Assembly (NCBI GenBank): GCA_037953745.1
Contig: JBAKBP010001403.1
Span: 150,663 to 214,662 of the forward strand
Origin: Lithodes maja
Taxonomy: Eukaryota; Arthropoda; Malacostraca; Decapoda; Lithodidae
Length of the DNA: 64,000 nt
Reading direction: 5' to 3'
Below, in pieces: positions 43,524-56,114 of this stretch. The notes under the pieces are model-generated. The model saw nothing but the letters and a program-made list of their open reading frames with translations, searched no databases and was not told where the DNA came from. The translations under genes were made by a program, and so were the position numbers. Position 1 is the stretch's first letter; each line of letters opens with the position of its first letter.

Positions 43524-43645
43524 CACTTGGGCAAAAGTGTCATGGACGACGATCGATAGGGCGTGTTCAGACCTTTCATTTGAGACCACAACTCCTCGGA
43601 CCAACCACACCGGAGATATAGTCGTTCCCGCAAAATCACCGGCTA

Positions 43646-43706
<61 letters not shown>

Positions 43707-44400
43707 CCACCGCTTAAGTTAAAAGGATTGTGACATCATACCAAGATGGCGGTGTGTCTATTTAATAATGTCGGTTGGGAGAGAGAGAGAGAGAGAGATA
43801 TATCCTTCCTACCTACTGTTCCAAGACGTTTTGCCCCATTCACCTGTCTCTTTTATGACACCAACAAGGGTGCACAGACACACAGACACACAAACATATA
43901 GATATGCAGACAGATAGATACACAGACAGATAGATACACAGAAAGATAGATACACAGACAGATAGATACACAGACAGATAGATACACAGACAGATAGATA
44001 CACAGACAGATGGATACACAAACATATATATACAGACAGATAGATACACAGACAGATAGATACACAGACAGACAGATACACAGACATAGATACACAAATA
44101 TATATATATTCACAGAGAGATAGATACACAGACAGATAGATACACAGACATATACTGTATATAGGCTACACAGGCAGATATATACACAGACAAATACAGT
44201 ATATACCGTACATTATTAGTTAGGTTAGATCCAAAAATACATTTGTCTGCCATTTAATACAATTTTCTTTAGTAGCCTAACAATATAACTATAGAAAACG
44301 ATCAAATTAAATGGGGTAACATGTTTATATTAAGAATGTCGACATTCAAATTTTTCAAATTATTGTTATGTTCGTGTTTTGGTGAATTATTCAAAGCCAT

Positions 44401-45480
44401 ACACTCTGTTAGAGTGTGTTAGGTTAATGAAGAGTGCGTTGCGCTAATTAGAGTGTGTTAGGTCTATTAGAGTGTTAGGTTAGGTATAGTGCATTACGCT
44501 AATTAGAGTGCGTAAGGTTAATTACAGTGTGTTAGGCCAATTAGAGTGCGTTAGGCTAGGTTAGAGTGTGTTACACTAAATAGAGTGTGTTAGGTTAATT
44601 ATAGTGTGTTAGGCTAGGTTAGAGTGCGTTAGGGCAATTAGAGTGTGTTAGGTTAGGTAGAGTGCGTTACGTTAATTAGACTGTGTTAGGTCTGTTAGAG
44701 TGTGTTAGGTTAATATAGAGTGCGTTGCGCTAATTAGAGTGCGTTAGGTCTATTAGAGTGCATTAGGTTAGGTAGAGTGCGTTACGCTAATTAGAGTGCG
44801 TTAGGTTAATTATAGTGTGTTAGGCCAATTAGAGTGCGTTAGGCTAGGTTGGAGTGTGTTACGCTAAATAGAGTGCGTTTGGGTTGGGTAGAGTGCGTTA
44901 CGCTAGTTAGAGTGCATTCGGTTGATTAGAGCGCGTTAGGCTAGTTAGAGTGCGTTAGGTTAATGTAGAGTGCGTTAGGTCAATGAGAGTGCGTTACGTC
45001 AATTAGAGTGCAATAGGTTAATTATAGTGCGTTAGGCCAATTAGAGTGCGTTAGGCTAGGTCAGAGTGTGTTATGCTAAATAGAGTGCGTTAGGTTAATT
45101 ATAGTGTTAGGCTAGGTTAGAGTGCGTTAGGGCAATTAGAGCGCGTTAGGTTAGGTAGAGTGCGTTAGGTTAATGTAGAGTGTGTTACGCTAATTAGACT
45201 GTGCTAGGTCTGTTAGAGTGCGTTAGGTTAATGTAGAGTGCGTTGATCTAATTAGAGTGTGTTAGGTCTATTAGAGTGCATTACGCTAATTAGAGTGCAT
45301 TAGGTCTACTAGAGTGCATTAGGTTAATGTAGAGTGTGTTAGGTTAATTAGAGTGAGTTTGGGTTGGGTAGAGTGCGTTAGGTTCAGTAGAGTGTTTTTG
45401 ATTAGGTTAGGTAGATTGTGTTAGTGAGAGTGTGTTAGGTTAGTTAGAGTGCGTTAGGTTATTTAGAGTGCGTTAGGTTA
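44401..45480 (+). repeat. Degenerate 18-20 bp TTAGAGTGCG-type array (first of five)
   Basis: Units of the form AGAGTGCGTTAGGTTAATT recur about 55-60 times with substitutions and length changes. Each unit contains one or two TTAGG pentamers, so the array looks like an expanded, diverged form of the telomere-type repeat. Equivalent arrays precede each TTAGG block in the other monomers. Confidence 0.9.
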
Positions 45481-46440
45481 AAAAGTGTTAGATTAAAAAT
45501 GTAGGTTAGGTTAGAAATGTTAGGTTACGTTAAAAAGTTTGGTTAAGTTAGGTTAAACCTTGAAAATTGCTAAGTTAGGTTAGGTTAGGTTAGGTTAGGT
45601 TAGGTACATTAGGTTAGGTTAGGTTAGGTTAGGTACGTTAGGTTAGGTTAAAACTTGAAAATCGTTAAGTTAGGTTAGGTTAGGTTAGGTTAGGTTTGGT
45701 TAGGTAAAAAGTCGATAACCGATAAGTTAGCTTAGTTAGGAATGTTTGGTTAGGATAGGTTAGGTTCAAATGTTAGGTTAGGTTAGGTTAGGTTAGGTTA
45801 GGCTAGGTAAAAATAATTTAGGTTAGGTTAGAAATTTAGGTTAGGTTAGGTTAGGTTAGGTTAAAAATGTTAGGTTAGGTTACATTCTTTAGGTTAGGTT
45901 AGGTTAAACAATGCTAGGTTTGAAATTTAGGTTAGGTTAAAAATTAAAAAATTTAGATCAAACATGTCAGGTTAGGTTAAAAATGTTAGGTTAAGAATTT
46001 AGGTTAGTTTAAAATTTAGCTTATTTTTTTTTTGCATATAAATATTAGGTTAAACATTTAGGTTAGGTCAAAAAAGTTAGATTAGGTTAGGTTTAAATAG
46101 TTAGGTTTGGTTAATTAGTTTGGTTAGTTTAAAAATGTTAGGTTAAGAATTTAGGTTTCTTTATAAAAGACTGTAAAAGTTAGGTTAGGATTTTATAATT
46201 ATAAACTTTAGGTTAAACAATTAGGTCAAAAAAAGTTTGATTAGGTTAGTTAGGTTTAGTTAAAAAAGGTTAGGTTACTTTTAAAATGTTAGGTTAAGAA
46301 TTTAGGTTTCTTTATAAAAGAATGTAAAAGTTAGGTTACGATTTTCTATAAACTAGGTTAAACAATTAGGTCAAAAAAAGTTAGATTAGGTGAGTTAGGT
46401 TTGGTTAAAAAGGTTAGGTTAATTTAAAATGTAACTAAGT
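45481..46440 (+). repeat. Interstitial degenerate TTAGG telomere-type block (first of five)
   Basis: Runs of perfect GGTTA pentamers (for example 45575-45605 and 45771-45800) alternate with degenerate spacers such as AAAAATG and ACTTGAAAATCG. TTAGG is the canonical arthropod telomere repeat. The G-rich strand runs left to right. Equivalent blocks are at 49621-50575, 53776-54750, 57906-58895 and 62036-63005. Confidence 0.9.
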
Positions 46441-46483
46441 AGGCTACCTGCATTTTAAGTAGTAATCATGAACTCATAGCACA

Positions 46484-46544
<61 letters not shown>

Positions 46545-46592
46545 GGTAGAAACAGTAGTAGTGGTAGAAGTAGGCTGAATGGGGCAAAACGT

Positions 46593-46661
<69 letters not shown>

Positions 46662-46775
46662 ATGATGATAACCCGTACGGTAGAAACAGTAGTATTAGGG
46701 AGAATGGGGTAAAACGTCTTAGAACAGACGGCATAATGGTGTGACCAGATTTGTCAGTACAGGAAGGACCTGTTA

Positions 46776-46826
<51 letters not shown>

Positions 46827-46855
46827 GCCGCCATCTTGGTATGACGTCACAACCC

Positions 46856-46907
<52 letters not shown>

Positions 46908-47154
46908 TATGACGGTAGATACAGTAGTAGTGGTAGAAGTAGGCTGAATGGGGCAAAACGTCTTATATATATATATATATATATATATAAAGATGATGAT
47001 AACCCGTACGGTAGAAACAGTAGTATTAGTAGTAGTAATATTAGTAGTAGTAGTAGTAATAGTAGTAGTAGTAGTAGGGTGAATGGGGCAAAACGTCTTA
47101 GAACAGACGGCATAATGGTGTGACCAGATTTGTCAGTACAGGAAGGACCTGTTA

Positions 47155-47200
<46 letters not shown>

Positions 47201-47240
47201 ACCGCCGCCATCTTGGTATGACGTCACAACCCTTTTAAGC

Positions 47241-47278
<38 letters not shown>

Positions 47279-47636
47279 TATCCTTCCTACCTACTGTTCC
47301 AAGACGTTTTGCCCCATTCACCTGTCTCTTTTATGACACCAACAAGGGTACACAGACACACAAACATATAGATATGCAGACAGATAGAATCACAGACAGA
47401 TAGATACACAGAAAGATAGATACACAGACAGATAGATACACAGACAGATAGATACACAGACAGATGGATACACACAGATAGATAGGGCTCCCTCGCCAGA
47501 CACACACTCACACTCTCTCTCACTCAAGTGACAAGTCAGTGACGTCACACGTCTTCAGTGCCTGGCTGGACTCCGAGGGGGAAGGTTGTTGGTCGTCCCT
47601 GTCGCCGCCGCCGCCCTACCCACGCCCAAACCGAGA

Positions 47637-47763
47637 CACTTGGGCAAAAGTGTCATGGACGACGATCAATAGGGCGTGTTCAGACCTTTCATTTGAGACC
47701 ACAACCACCTTCCTCGGACCAACCACACCGGAGATATAGTCGTTCCCGCATAATCACCGGCTA

Positions 47764-47826
<63 letters not shown>

Positions 47827-50625
47827 CCACCGCTTAAGTTAAAAGGATTGTGACGTCATACCAAGATGGCGGTGTGTCTATTTAATAATGTCGGTTGGGA
47901 GAGAGAGAGAGAGAGAGATATATCCTTCCTACCAACTGTTCCAAGACGTTTTGCCCCATTCACCTGTCTCTTTTATGACACCAACAAGGGTGCACAGACA
48001 AACAGACACACAAACATATAGATATGCAGACAGATGGATACACAGACAGATAGATACACAGAAAGATAGATACACAGACAGATAGATACACAGACAGATA
48101 GATACACAGACAGATAGATACACAGACAGATGGATACACAAACATATATATACAGACAGATAGATACACAGACAGATAGATACACAGACAGACAGATACA
48201 CAGACATAGATACACAAATATATATATATATTCACAGAGAGATAGATACACAGACAGATAGATACACAGACATATACTGTATATAGGCTACACAGGCAGA
48301 TATATACACAGACAAATACAGTATATACCGTACATTATTAGTTAGGTTAGATCCAAAAATACATTTGTCTGCCATTTAATACAATTTTCTTTAGTAGCCT
48401 AACAATATAACTATAGAAAACGATCAAATTAAATGGGGTAACATGTTTATATTAAGAATGTCGACATTCAAATTTTTCAAATTATTGTTATGTTCGTGTT
48501 TTGGTGAATTATTCAAAGCCATACACTCTGTTAGAGTGTGTTAGGTTAATGTAGAGTGCGTTGCGCTAATTAGAGTGTGTTAGGTCTATTAGAGTGTTAG
48601 GTTAGGTATAGTGCATTACGCTAATTAGAGTGTGTAAGGTTAATTATAGTGTGTTAGGCCAATTAGAGTGCGTTAGGCTAGGTTAGAGTGTGTTACGCTA
48701 AATAGAGTGTGTTAGGTTAATTATAGTGTGTTAGGCTAGGTTAGAGTGCGTTAGGGCAATTAGAGTGTGTTAGGTTAGGTAGAGTGCGTTACGTTAATTA
48801 GACTGTGTTAGGTCTGTTAGAGTGCGTTAGGTTAATATAGAGTGCGTTGTGCTAATTAGAGTGCGTTAGGTCTATTAGAGTGCATTAGGTTAGGTAGAGT
48901 GCGTTACACTAATTAGAGTGCGTTAGGTTAATTATAGTGTGTTAGGCCAATTAGAGTGCGTTAGGCTAGGTTGGAGTGCGTTACGCTAAATAGAGTGCGT
49001 TTGGGTTGGGTAGAGTGTGTTACGCTAGTTAGAGTGCATTTGGTCGATTAGAGCGTGTTAGGCTAGTTAGAGTGCGTTAGGTTAATGTAGAGTGCGTTAG
49101 GTCAATGAGAGTGCGTTACGTCAATTAGAGTGCATTAGGTTAATTATAGTGCGTTAGGCCAATTAGAGTGCGTTAGGCTAGGTCAGAGTGTGTTATGCTA
49201 AATAGAGTGCGTTAGGTTAATTATAGTGTTAGGCTAGGTTAGAGTGCGTTAGGGCAATTAGAGCGTGTTAGGTTAGGTAGAGTGCGTTAGGTTAATGTAG
49301 AGTGCGTTACGCTAATTAGACTGTGCTAGGTCTGTTAGAGTGCGTTAGGTTAATGTAGAGTGCGTTGAGCTAATTAGAGTGTGTTAGGTCTATTAGAGTG
49401 CATTACGCTAATTAGAGTGCATTAGGTCTACTAGAGTGCGTTAGGTTAATTAGAGTGCGTTAGGTTAATGTTGAGTGTGTTAGGTTAATTAGAGTGAGTT
49501 TGGGTTGGGTAGAGTGCGTTAGGTTCAGTAGTGTTTTTTATTAGGTTAGGTAGATTGTGTTAGTGAGAGTGTGTTAGGTTAGTTAGAGTGCGTTAGGTTA
49601 TTTAGAGTGCGTTAGGTTAAAAAGTGTTAGATTAAAAATGTAGGTTAGGTTAGAAATGTTAGGTTACGTTAAAAAGTTTGGTTAAGTTAGGTTAAACCTT
49701 GAAAATTGCTAAGTTAGGTTAGGTTAGGTTAGGTTAGGTTAGGTACGTTAGGTTAGGTTAGGTTAGGTTAGGTACGTTAGGTTAGGTTAAAACTTGAAAA
49801 TCGTTAAGTTAGGTTAGGTTAGGTTAGGTTAGGTTTGGTTAGGTAAAAAGTCGATAACTGATAAGTTAGCTTAGTTAGGAATGTTTGGTTAGGATAGGTT
49901 AGGTTAAAATGTTAGGTTAGGTTAGGTTAGGTTAGGTTAGGCTAGGTAAAAATAATTTAGGTTAGGTTAGAAATTTAGGTTAGGTTAGGTTAGGTTAGGT
50001 TAAAAATGTTAGGTTAGGTTACATTCTTTAGGTTAGGTTAGGTTAAAAAATGCTAGGTTAGAAATTTAGGTTAGGTTAAAAATTAAAAATGTTAGATCAA
50101 ACATGTCAGGTTAGGTTAAAAATGTTAGGTTAAGAATTTAGGTTAGTTTAAAATTTAGCTTATTTTTTTTGTTTGCATATAAATATTAGGTTAAACATTT
50201 AGGTTAGGTCAAAAAAGTTAGATTAGGTTAGGTTTAAATAGTTAGGTTTGGTTAATTAGTTTGGTTAGTTTAAAAATGTTAGGTTAAGAATTTAGGTTTC
50301 TTTATAAAAGACTGTAAAAGTTAGGTTAGGATTTTATAATTATAAACTTTAGGTTAAACAATTAGGTCAACAAAAGTTTGATTAGGTTAGTTAGGTTTAG
50401 TTAAAAAAGGTTAGGTTACTTTAAAAATGTTAGGTTAAGAATTTAGGTTTCTTTATAAAAGAATGTAAAAGTTAGGTTACGATTTTCTATTAACTAGGTT
50501 AAACAATTAGGTCAAAAAAAGTTAGATTAGGTGAGTTAGGTTTGGTTAAAAGGGTTAGGTTAGTTTAAAAATGTAACTAAGTAGGCTACCTGCATTTTAA
50601 GTAGTAATCATGAACTCGTAGCACA

Positions 50626-50700
<75 letters not shown>

Positions 50701-50748
50701 GGTAGAAACAGTAGTAGTGGTAGAAGTAGGCTGAATGGGGCAAAACGT

Positions 50749-50811
<63 letters not shown>

Positions 50812-50970
50812 ATGATGATAACCCGTACGGTAGAAACAGTAGTATTAGTAGTAGTAGTATTAGTAGTAGTAGTAATAGTAGTAGTAGTATTAGGGTGAAT
50901 GGGGCAAAACGTCTTAGAACAGACGGCATAATGGTGTGACCAGATTTGTCAGTACAGGAAGGACCTGTTA

Positions 50971-51014
<44 letters not shown>

Positions 51015-51051
51015 ACCGCCGCCATCTTGGTATGACGTCACAACCCTTTTA

Positions 51052-51086
<35 letters not shown>

Positions 51087-51328
51087 TGATGGTAGAAACA
51101 GTAGTAGTGGTAGAAGTAGGCTGAATGGGGCAAAACGTCTTATATATATATATATATATATATATAAAGATGATGATAACCTGTACGGTAGAAACAGTAG
51201 TATTAGTAGTAGTAATATTAGTAGTAGTAGTAATAGTAGTAGTAGTAGTAGGGTGAATGGGGCAAAACGTCTTAGAACAGACGGCATAATGGTGTGACCA
51301 GATTTGTCAGTACAGGAAGGACCTGTTA

Positions 51329-51377
<49 letters not shown>

Positions 51378-51414
51378 GCCGCCATCTTGGTATGACGTCA
51401 CAACCCTTTTAAGC

Positions 51415-51466
<52 letters not shown>

Positions 51467-51840
51467 TATCCTTCCTACCTACTGTTCCAAGACGTTTTGC
51501 CCCATTCACCTGTCTCTTTTATGACACCAACAAGGGTACACAGACACACAAACATATAGATATGCAGACAGATAGAGTCACAGACAGATAGATACACAGA
51601 AAGATAGATACACAGACAGATAGATACACAGACAGATAGATACACAGACAGATAGATACACAGACAGATGGATACACACAGATAGATAGGGCTCCCTCGC
51701 CAGACACACACTCACACTCTCTCTCACTCAAGTGACAAGTCAGTGACGTCACACGTCTTCAGTGCCTGGCTGGACTCCGAGGGGGAAGGTTGTTGGTCGT
51801 CCCTGTCGCCGCCGCCGCCCTTCCCACGCCCAAACCGAGC
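47637..51840 (+). repeat. Macrosatellite monomer 2 (about 4.20 kb)
   Basis: Same module order as monomer 1. TTAGAGTGCG-type array about 48530-49620; TTAGG-type array 49621-50575; TGACGTCA at 47851, 51033, 51393 and 51744. The length difference is mainly in CT/GA and TA tracts. Confidence 0.95.
51015..51050. promoter_or_regulatory. TGACGTCA palindrome with adjoining CGCCATCTTGG motif (example of a recurring module)
   Basis: CACCGCCGCCATCTTGG, then TATGACGTCACAACCC, sits between a CT tract and a GA tract. TGACGTCA is the full CRE palindrome; CGCCATCTTGG resembles a YY1-type site. The same module recurs in each monomer, in this orientation in the right part and in the opposite orientation (TGACGTCATACCAAGATGGC) in the left part. 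Regulatory activity is inferred only from motif match and conservation. Confidence 0.45.
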
Positions 51841-54800
51841 CACTTGGGCAAAAGTGTCATGGACGACGATCGATAGGGCGTGTTCAGACCTTTCATTTGA
51901 GACCACAACCACCTTCCTCGGGCCAACCACACCGGAGATATAGTCGTTCCCGCATAATCACCGGCTACTTTCTCTCTCTCTCTCTCTCTTGTCCACCGCT
52001 TAAGTTAAAAGGATTGTGATGTCATACCAAGATGGCGGTGTGTCTATTTAATAATGTCGGTTGGGAGAGAGAGAGAGAGAGAGATATATCCTTCCTACCT
52101 ACTGTTTCAAGACGTTTTGCCCCATTCACCTGTCTCTTTTATGACACCAACAAGGGTGCACAGACACACAGACACACAAACATATAGATATGCAGACAGA
52201 TAGATACACAGACAGATAGATACACAGAAAGATAGATACACAGACAGATATATACACAGACAGATAGATACACAGACAGATAGATACACAGACAGATGGA
52301 TACACAAACATATATATACAGACAGATAGATACACAGACAGATAGATACACAGACAGACAGATACACAGACATAGATACACAAATATATATATTCACAGA
52401 GAGATAGATACACAGACAGATAGATACACAGACATATACTGTATATAGGCTACACAGGCATATATATACACAGACAAATACAGTATATACCGTACATTAT
52501 TAGTTAGGTTAGATCCAAAAATACATTTGTCTGCCATTTAATACAATTTTCTTTAGTAGCCTAACAATATAACTATAGAAAACGATCAAATTAAATGGGG
52601 TAACATGTTTATATTAAGAATGTCGACATTCAAATTTTTCAAATTATTGTTATGTTCGTGTTTTGGTGAATTATTCAAAGCCATACACTCTGTTAGAGTG
52701 TGTTAGGTTAATGGAGAGTGCGTTGCGCTAATTAGAGTGTGTTAGGTCTATTAGAGTGTTAGGTTAGGTATAGTGCATTACGCTAATTAGAGTGCGTAAG
52801 GTTAATTATAGTGTGTTAGGCCAATTAGAGTGTGTTAGGCTAGGTTAGAGTGTGTTATGCTAAATAGAGTGTGTTAGGTTAATTATAGTGTGTTAGGCTA
52901 GGTTAGAGTGCGTTAGGGCAATTAGAGTGCGTTAGGTTAGGTAGAGTGTGTTACATTAATTAGACTGTGTTAGGTCTGTTAGAGTGCGTTAGGTTAATAT
53001 AGAGTGCGTTGCGCTAATTAGAGTGCGTTAGGTCTATTAGAGTGCATTAGGTTAGGTAGAGTGTGTTACGCTAATTAGAGTGCGTTAGGTTAATTATAGT
53101 GTGTTAGGCCAATTAGAGTGCGTTAGGCTAGGTTGGAGTGCGTTACGCTAAATAGAGTGCGTTTGGGTTGGGTAGAGTGCGTTACGCTAGTTAGAGTGCA
53201 TTCGGTCGATTAGAGCGCGTTAGGCTAGTTAGAGTGCGTTAGGTTAATGTAGAGTGCGTTAGGTCAATGAGAGTGCGTTACGTCAATTAGAGTGCATTAG
53301 GTTAATTATAGTGCGTTAGGCCAATTAGAGTGCTTTAGGCTAGGTCAGAGTGTGTTATGCTAAATAGAGTGCGTTAGGTTAATTATAGTGTTAGGCTAGG
53401 TTAGAGTGCGTTAGGGCAATTAGAGCGCGTTAGGTTAGGTAGAGTGCGTTAGGTTAATGTAGAGTGCGTTACGCTAATTAGACTGTGCTAGGTCTGTTAG
53501 AGTGCGTTAGGTTAATGTAGAGTGCGTTGAGCTAATTAGAGTGTGTTAGGTCTATTAGAGTGCATTACGCTAATTAGAGTGCATTAGGTCTACTAGAGTG
53601 CGTTAGGTTAATTAGAGTGCGTTAGGTTAATGTAGAGTGTGTTAGGTTAATTAGAGTGAGTTTGGGTTGGGTAGAGTGCGTTAGGTTCAGTAGAGTGTTT
53701 TTGATTAGGTTAGGTAGATTGTGTTAGTGAGAGTGTGTTAGGTTAGTTAGAGTGCGTTAGGTTATTTAGAGTGCGTTAGGTTAAAAAGTGTTAGATTAAA
53801 AATGTAGGTTAGGTTAGAAATGTTAGGTTACGTTAAAAAGTTTGGTTAAGTTAGGTTAAACCTTGAAAATTGCTAAGTTAGGTTAGGTTAGGTTAGGTTA
53901 GGTTAGGTTAGGTTAGGTACGTTAGGTTAGGTTAGGTTAGGTTAGGTACGTTAGGTTAGGTTAAAACTTGAAAATCGTTAAGTTAGGTTAGGTTAGGTTA
54001 GGTTAGGTTTGGTTAGGTAAAAAGTCGATAACCGATAAGTTAGCTTAGTTAGGAATGTTTGGTTAGGATAGGTTAGGTTAAAATGTTAGGTTAGGTTAGG
54101 TTAGGTTAGGTTAGGCTAGGTAAAAATAATTTAGGTTAGGTTAGAAATTTAGGTTAGGTTAGGTTAGGTTAGGTTAAAAATGTTAGGTTAGGTTACATTC
54201 TTTAGGTTAGGTTAGGTTAAAAAATGCTAGGTTAGAAATTTAGGTTAGGTTAAAAATTAAAAATGTTAGATCAAACATGTCAGGTTAGGTTAAAAATGTT
54301 AGGTTAAGAATTTAGGTTAGTTTAAAATTTAGCTTATTTTTTGTTTTGCATAATTATAAATATTAGGTTAAACATTTAGGTTAGGTCAAAAAAGTTAGAT
54401 TAGGTTAGGTTTAAATAGTTAGGTTTGGTTAATTAGTTAGGTTAGTTTAAAAATGGTAGGTTAAGAATTTAGGTTTCTTTATAAAAGACTAAAAGTTAGG
54501 TTAGGATTTTATAATTATAAACTTTAGGTTAAACAATTAGGTCAAAAAAAGTTTGATTAGGTTAGTTAGGTTTAGTTAAAAAAGGTTAGGTTACTTTAAA
54601 AATGTTAGGTTACGAATTTAGGTTTCTTTATAAAAGAATGTAAAAGTTAGGTTACGATTTTCTATAAACTAGGTTAAACAATTAGGTCAAAAAAAGTTAG
54701 ATTAGGTGAGTTAGGTTTGGTTAAAAAGGTTAGGTTAGTTTAAAAATGTAACTAAGTAGGCTACCTGCATTTTAAGTAGTAATCATGAACTCGTAGCACA

Positions 54801-54849
<49 letters not shown>

Positions 54850-55143
54850 GGTAGAAACAGTAGTAGTGGTTGAAGTAGGCTGAATGGGGCAAAACGTCTT
54901 ATATATATATATATATATATAAAGATGATGATAACCCGTACGGTAGAAACAGTAGTATTAGTAGTAGTAGTATTAGTAGTAGTAGTAATAGTAGTAGTAG
55001 TATTAGGGTGAATGGGGTAAAACGTCTTAGAACAGACGGCATAATGGTGTGACCAGATTTGTCAGTACAGGAAGGACCTGTTATCTGTCTCTCTCTCTCT
55101 CTCACCGCCGCCATCTTGGTATGACGTCACAACCCTTTTAAGC

Positions 55144-55197
<54 letters not shown>

Positions 55198-55508
55198 GGT
55201 AGAAACAGTAGTAGTGGTAGAAGTAGGCTGAATGGGGCAAAACGTCTTATATATATATATATATATATATATAAAGATGATGATAACCCGTACGGTAGAA
55301 ACAGTAGTATTAGTAGTAGTAGTATTAGTAGTAGTAGTAGTAATAGTAGTAGTAGTAGTAGGGTGAATGGGGCAAAACGTCTTAGAACAGACGGCATAAT
55401 GGTGTGACCAGATTTGTCAGTACAGGAAGGACCTGTTTTCTGTCTCTCTCTCTCTCTCTCTCTCTCTCACCGCCGCCATCTTGGTATGACGTCACAACCT
55501 TTTTAAGC

Positions 55509-55560
<52 letters not shown>

Positions 55561-55934
55561 TATCCTTCCTACCTACTGTTCCAAGACGTTTTGCCCCATT
55601 CACCTGTCTCTTTTATGACACCAACAAGGGTACACAGACACACAAACATATAGATATGCAGACAGATAGAGTCACAGACAGATAGATACACAGAAAGATA
55701 GATACACAGACAGATAGATACACAGACAGATAGATACACAGACAGATAGATACACAGACAGATGGATACACACAGATAGATAGGGCTCCCTCGCCAGACA
55801 CACACTCACACTCTCTCTCACTCAAGTGACAAGTCAGTGACGTCACACGTCTTCAGTACCTGGCTGGACTCCGAGGGGGAAGGTTGTTGGTCGTCCCTGT
55901 CGCCGCCGCCGCCCTTCCCACGCCCAAACCGAGC
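51841..55934 (+). repeat. Macrosatellite monomer 3 (about 4.09 kb)
   Basis: Same module order. The CT tract after the spacer is shorter (51970-51989), and the first palindrome is altered to TGATGTCA (52018). TTAGAGTGCG-type array about 52685-53775; TTAGG-type array 53776-54750; TGACGTCA at 55122, 55487 and 55838. Confidence 0.95.
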
Positions 55935-56061
55935 CACTTGGGCAAAAGTGTCATGGACGACGATCGATAGGGCGTGTTCAGACCTTTCATTTGAGACCAC
56001 AACCACCTTCCTCGGGCCAACCACACCGGAGATATAGTCGTTCCCGCATAATCACCGGCTA

Positions 56062-56114
<53 letters not shown>

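Larger units (their letters stand above)
43524..47636 (+). repeat. Macrosatellite monomer 1 (about 4.11 kb)
   Basis: Starting at CACTTGGGCAAAAGTGTCAT. Order: spacer; CT tract (43648-43702); TGACATCATACCAAGATGGCGG (TGACATCA is a variant of the palindrome); GA tract; AAGACGTTTTGCCCCATTCA; CAGACAGATAGATACA minisatellite (about 43871-44150); AT-rich unique part (44151-44400); 18-20 bp TTAGAGTGCG-type array (44401-45480); degenerate TTAGG array (45481-46440); GA tract, TA tract, AGT-rich modules, with two CCGCCATCTTGGTATGACGT units (46830, 47206); second minisatellite (about 47350-47490); GC-rich spacer with TGACGTCA at 47540. Confidence 0.93.

Noticed and set aside
43809..44129. Open frames of Leu-Ser-Val-Tyr-Cys repeats on the minus strand, repeated in every monomer
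   Set aside because: They are translations of the CAGACAGATAGATACA minisatellite in three overlapping frames; no start context or protein family supports them.
45481..46440. An endogenous DNA virus (nimavirus-like) integrated near TTAGG repeats
   Set aside because: I found no frames resembling large-DNA-virus genes next to the TTAGG blocks; flanking DNA is satellite modules and transposons.
46847..47227. Frames rich in Arg-Glu, Ser-Leu or Ile-Tyr
   Set aside because: These are translations of GA/CT and TA microsatellites.
47539..47739. 66-codon frame with a Pro-rich middle repeated in monomers 1-4 (also 51743, 55837, 59991)
   Set aside because: It opens with GTG, not ATG, is conserved only because the satellite is conserved, and has no recognisable domain.
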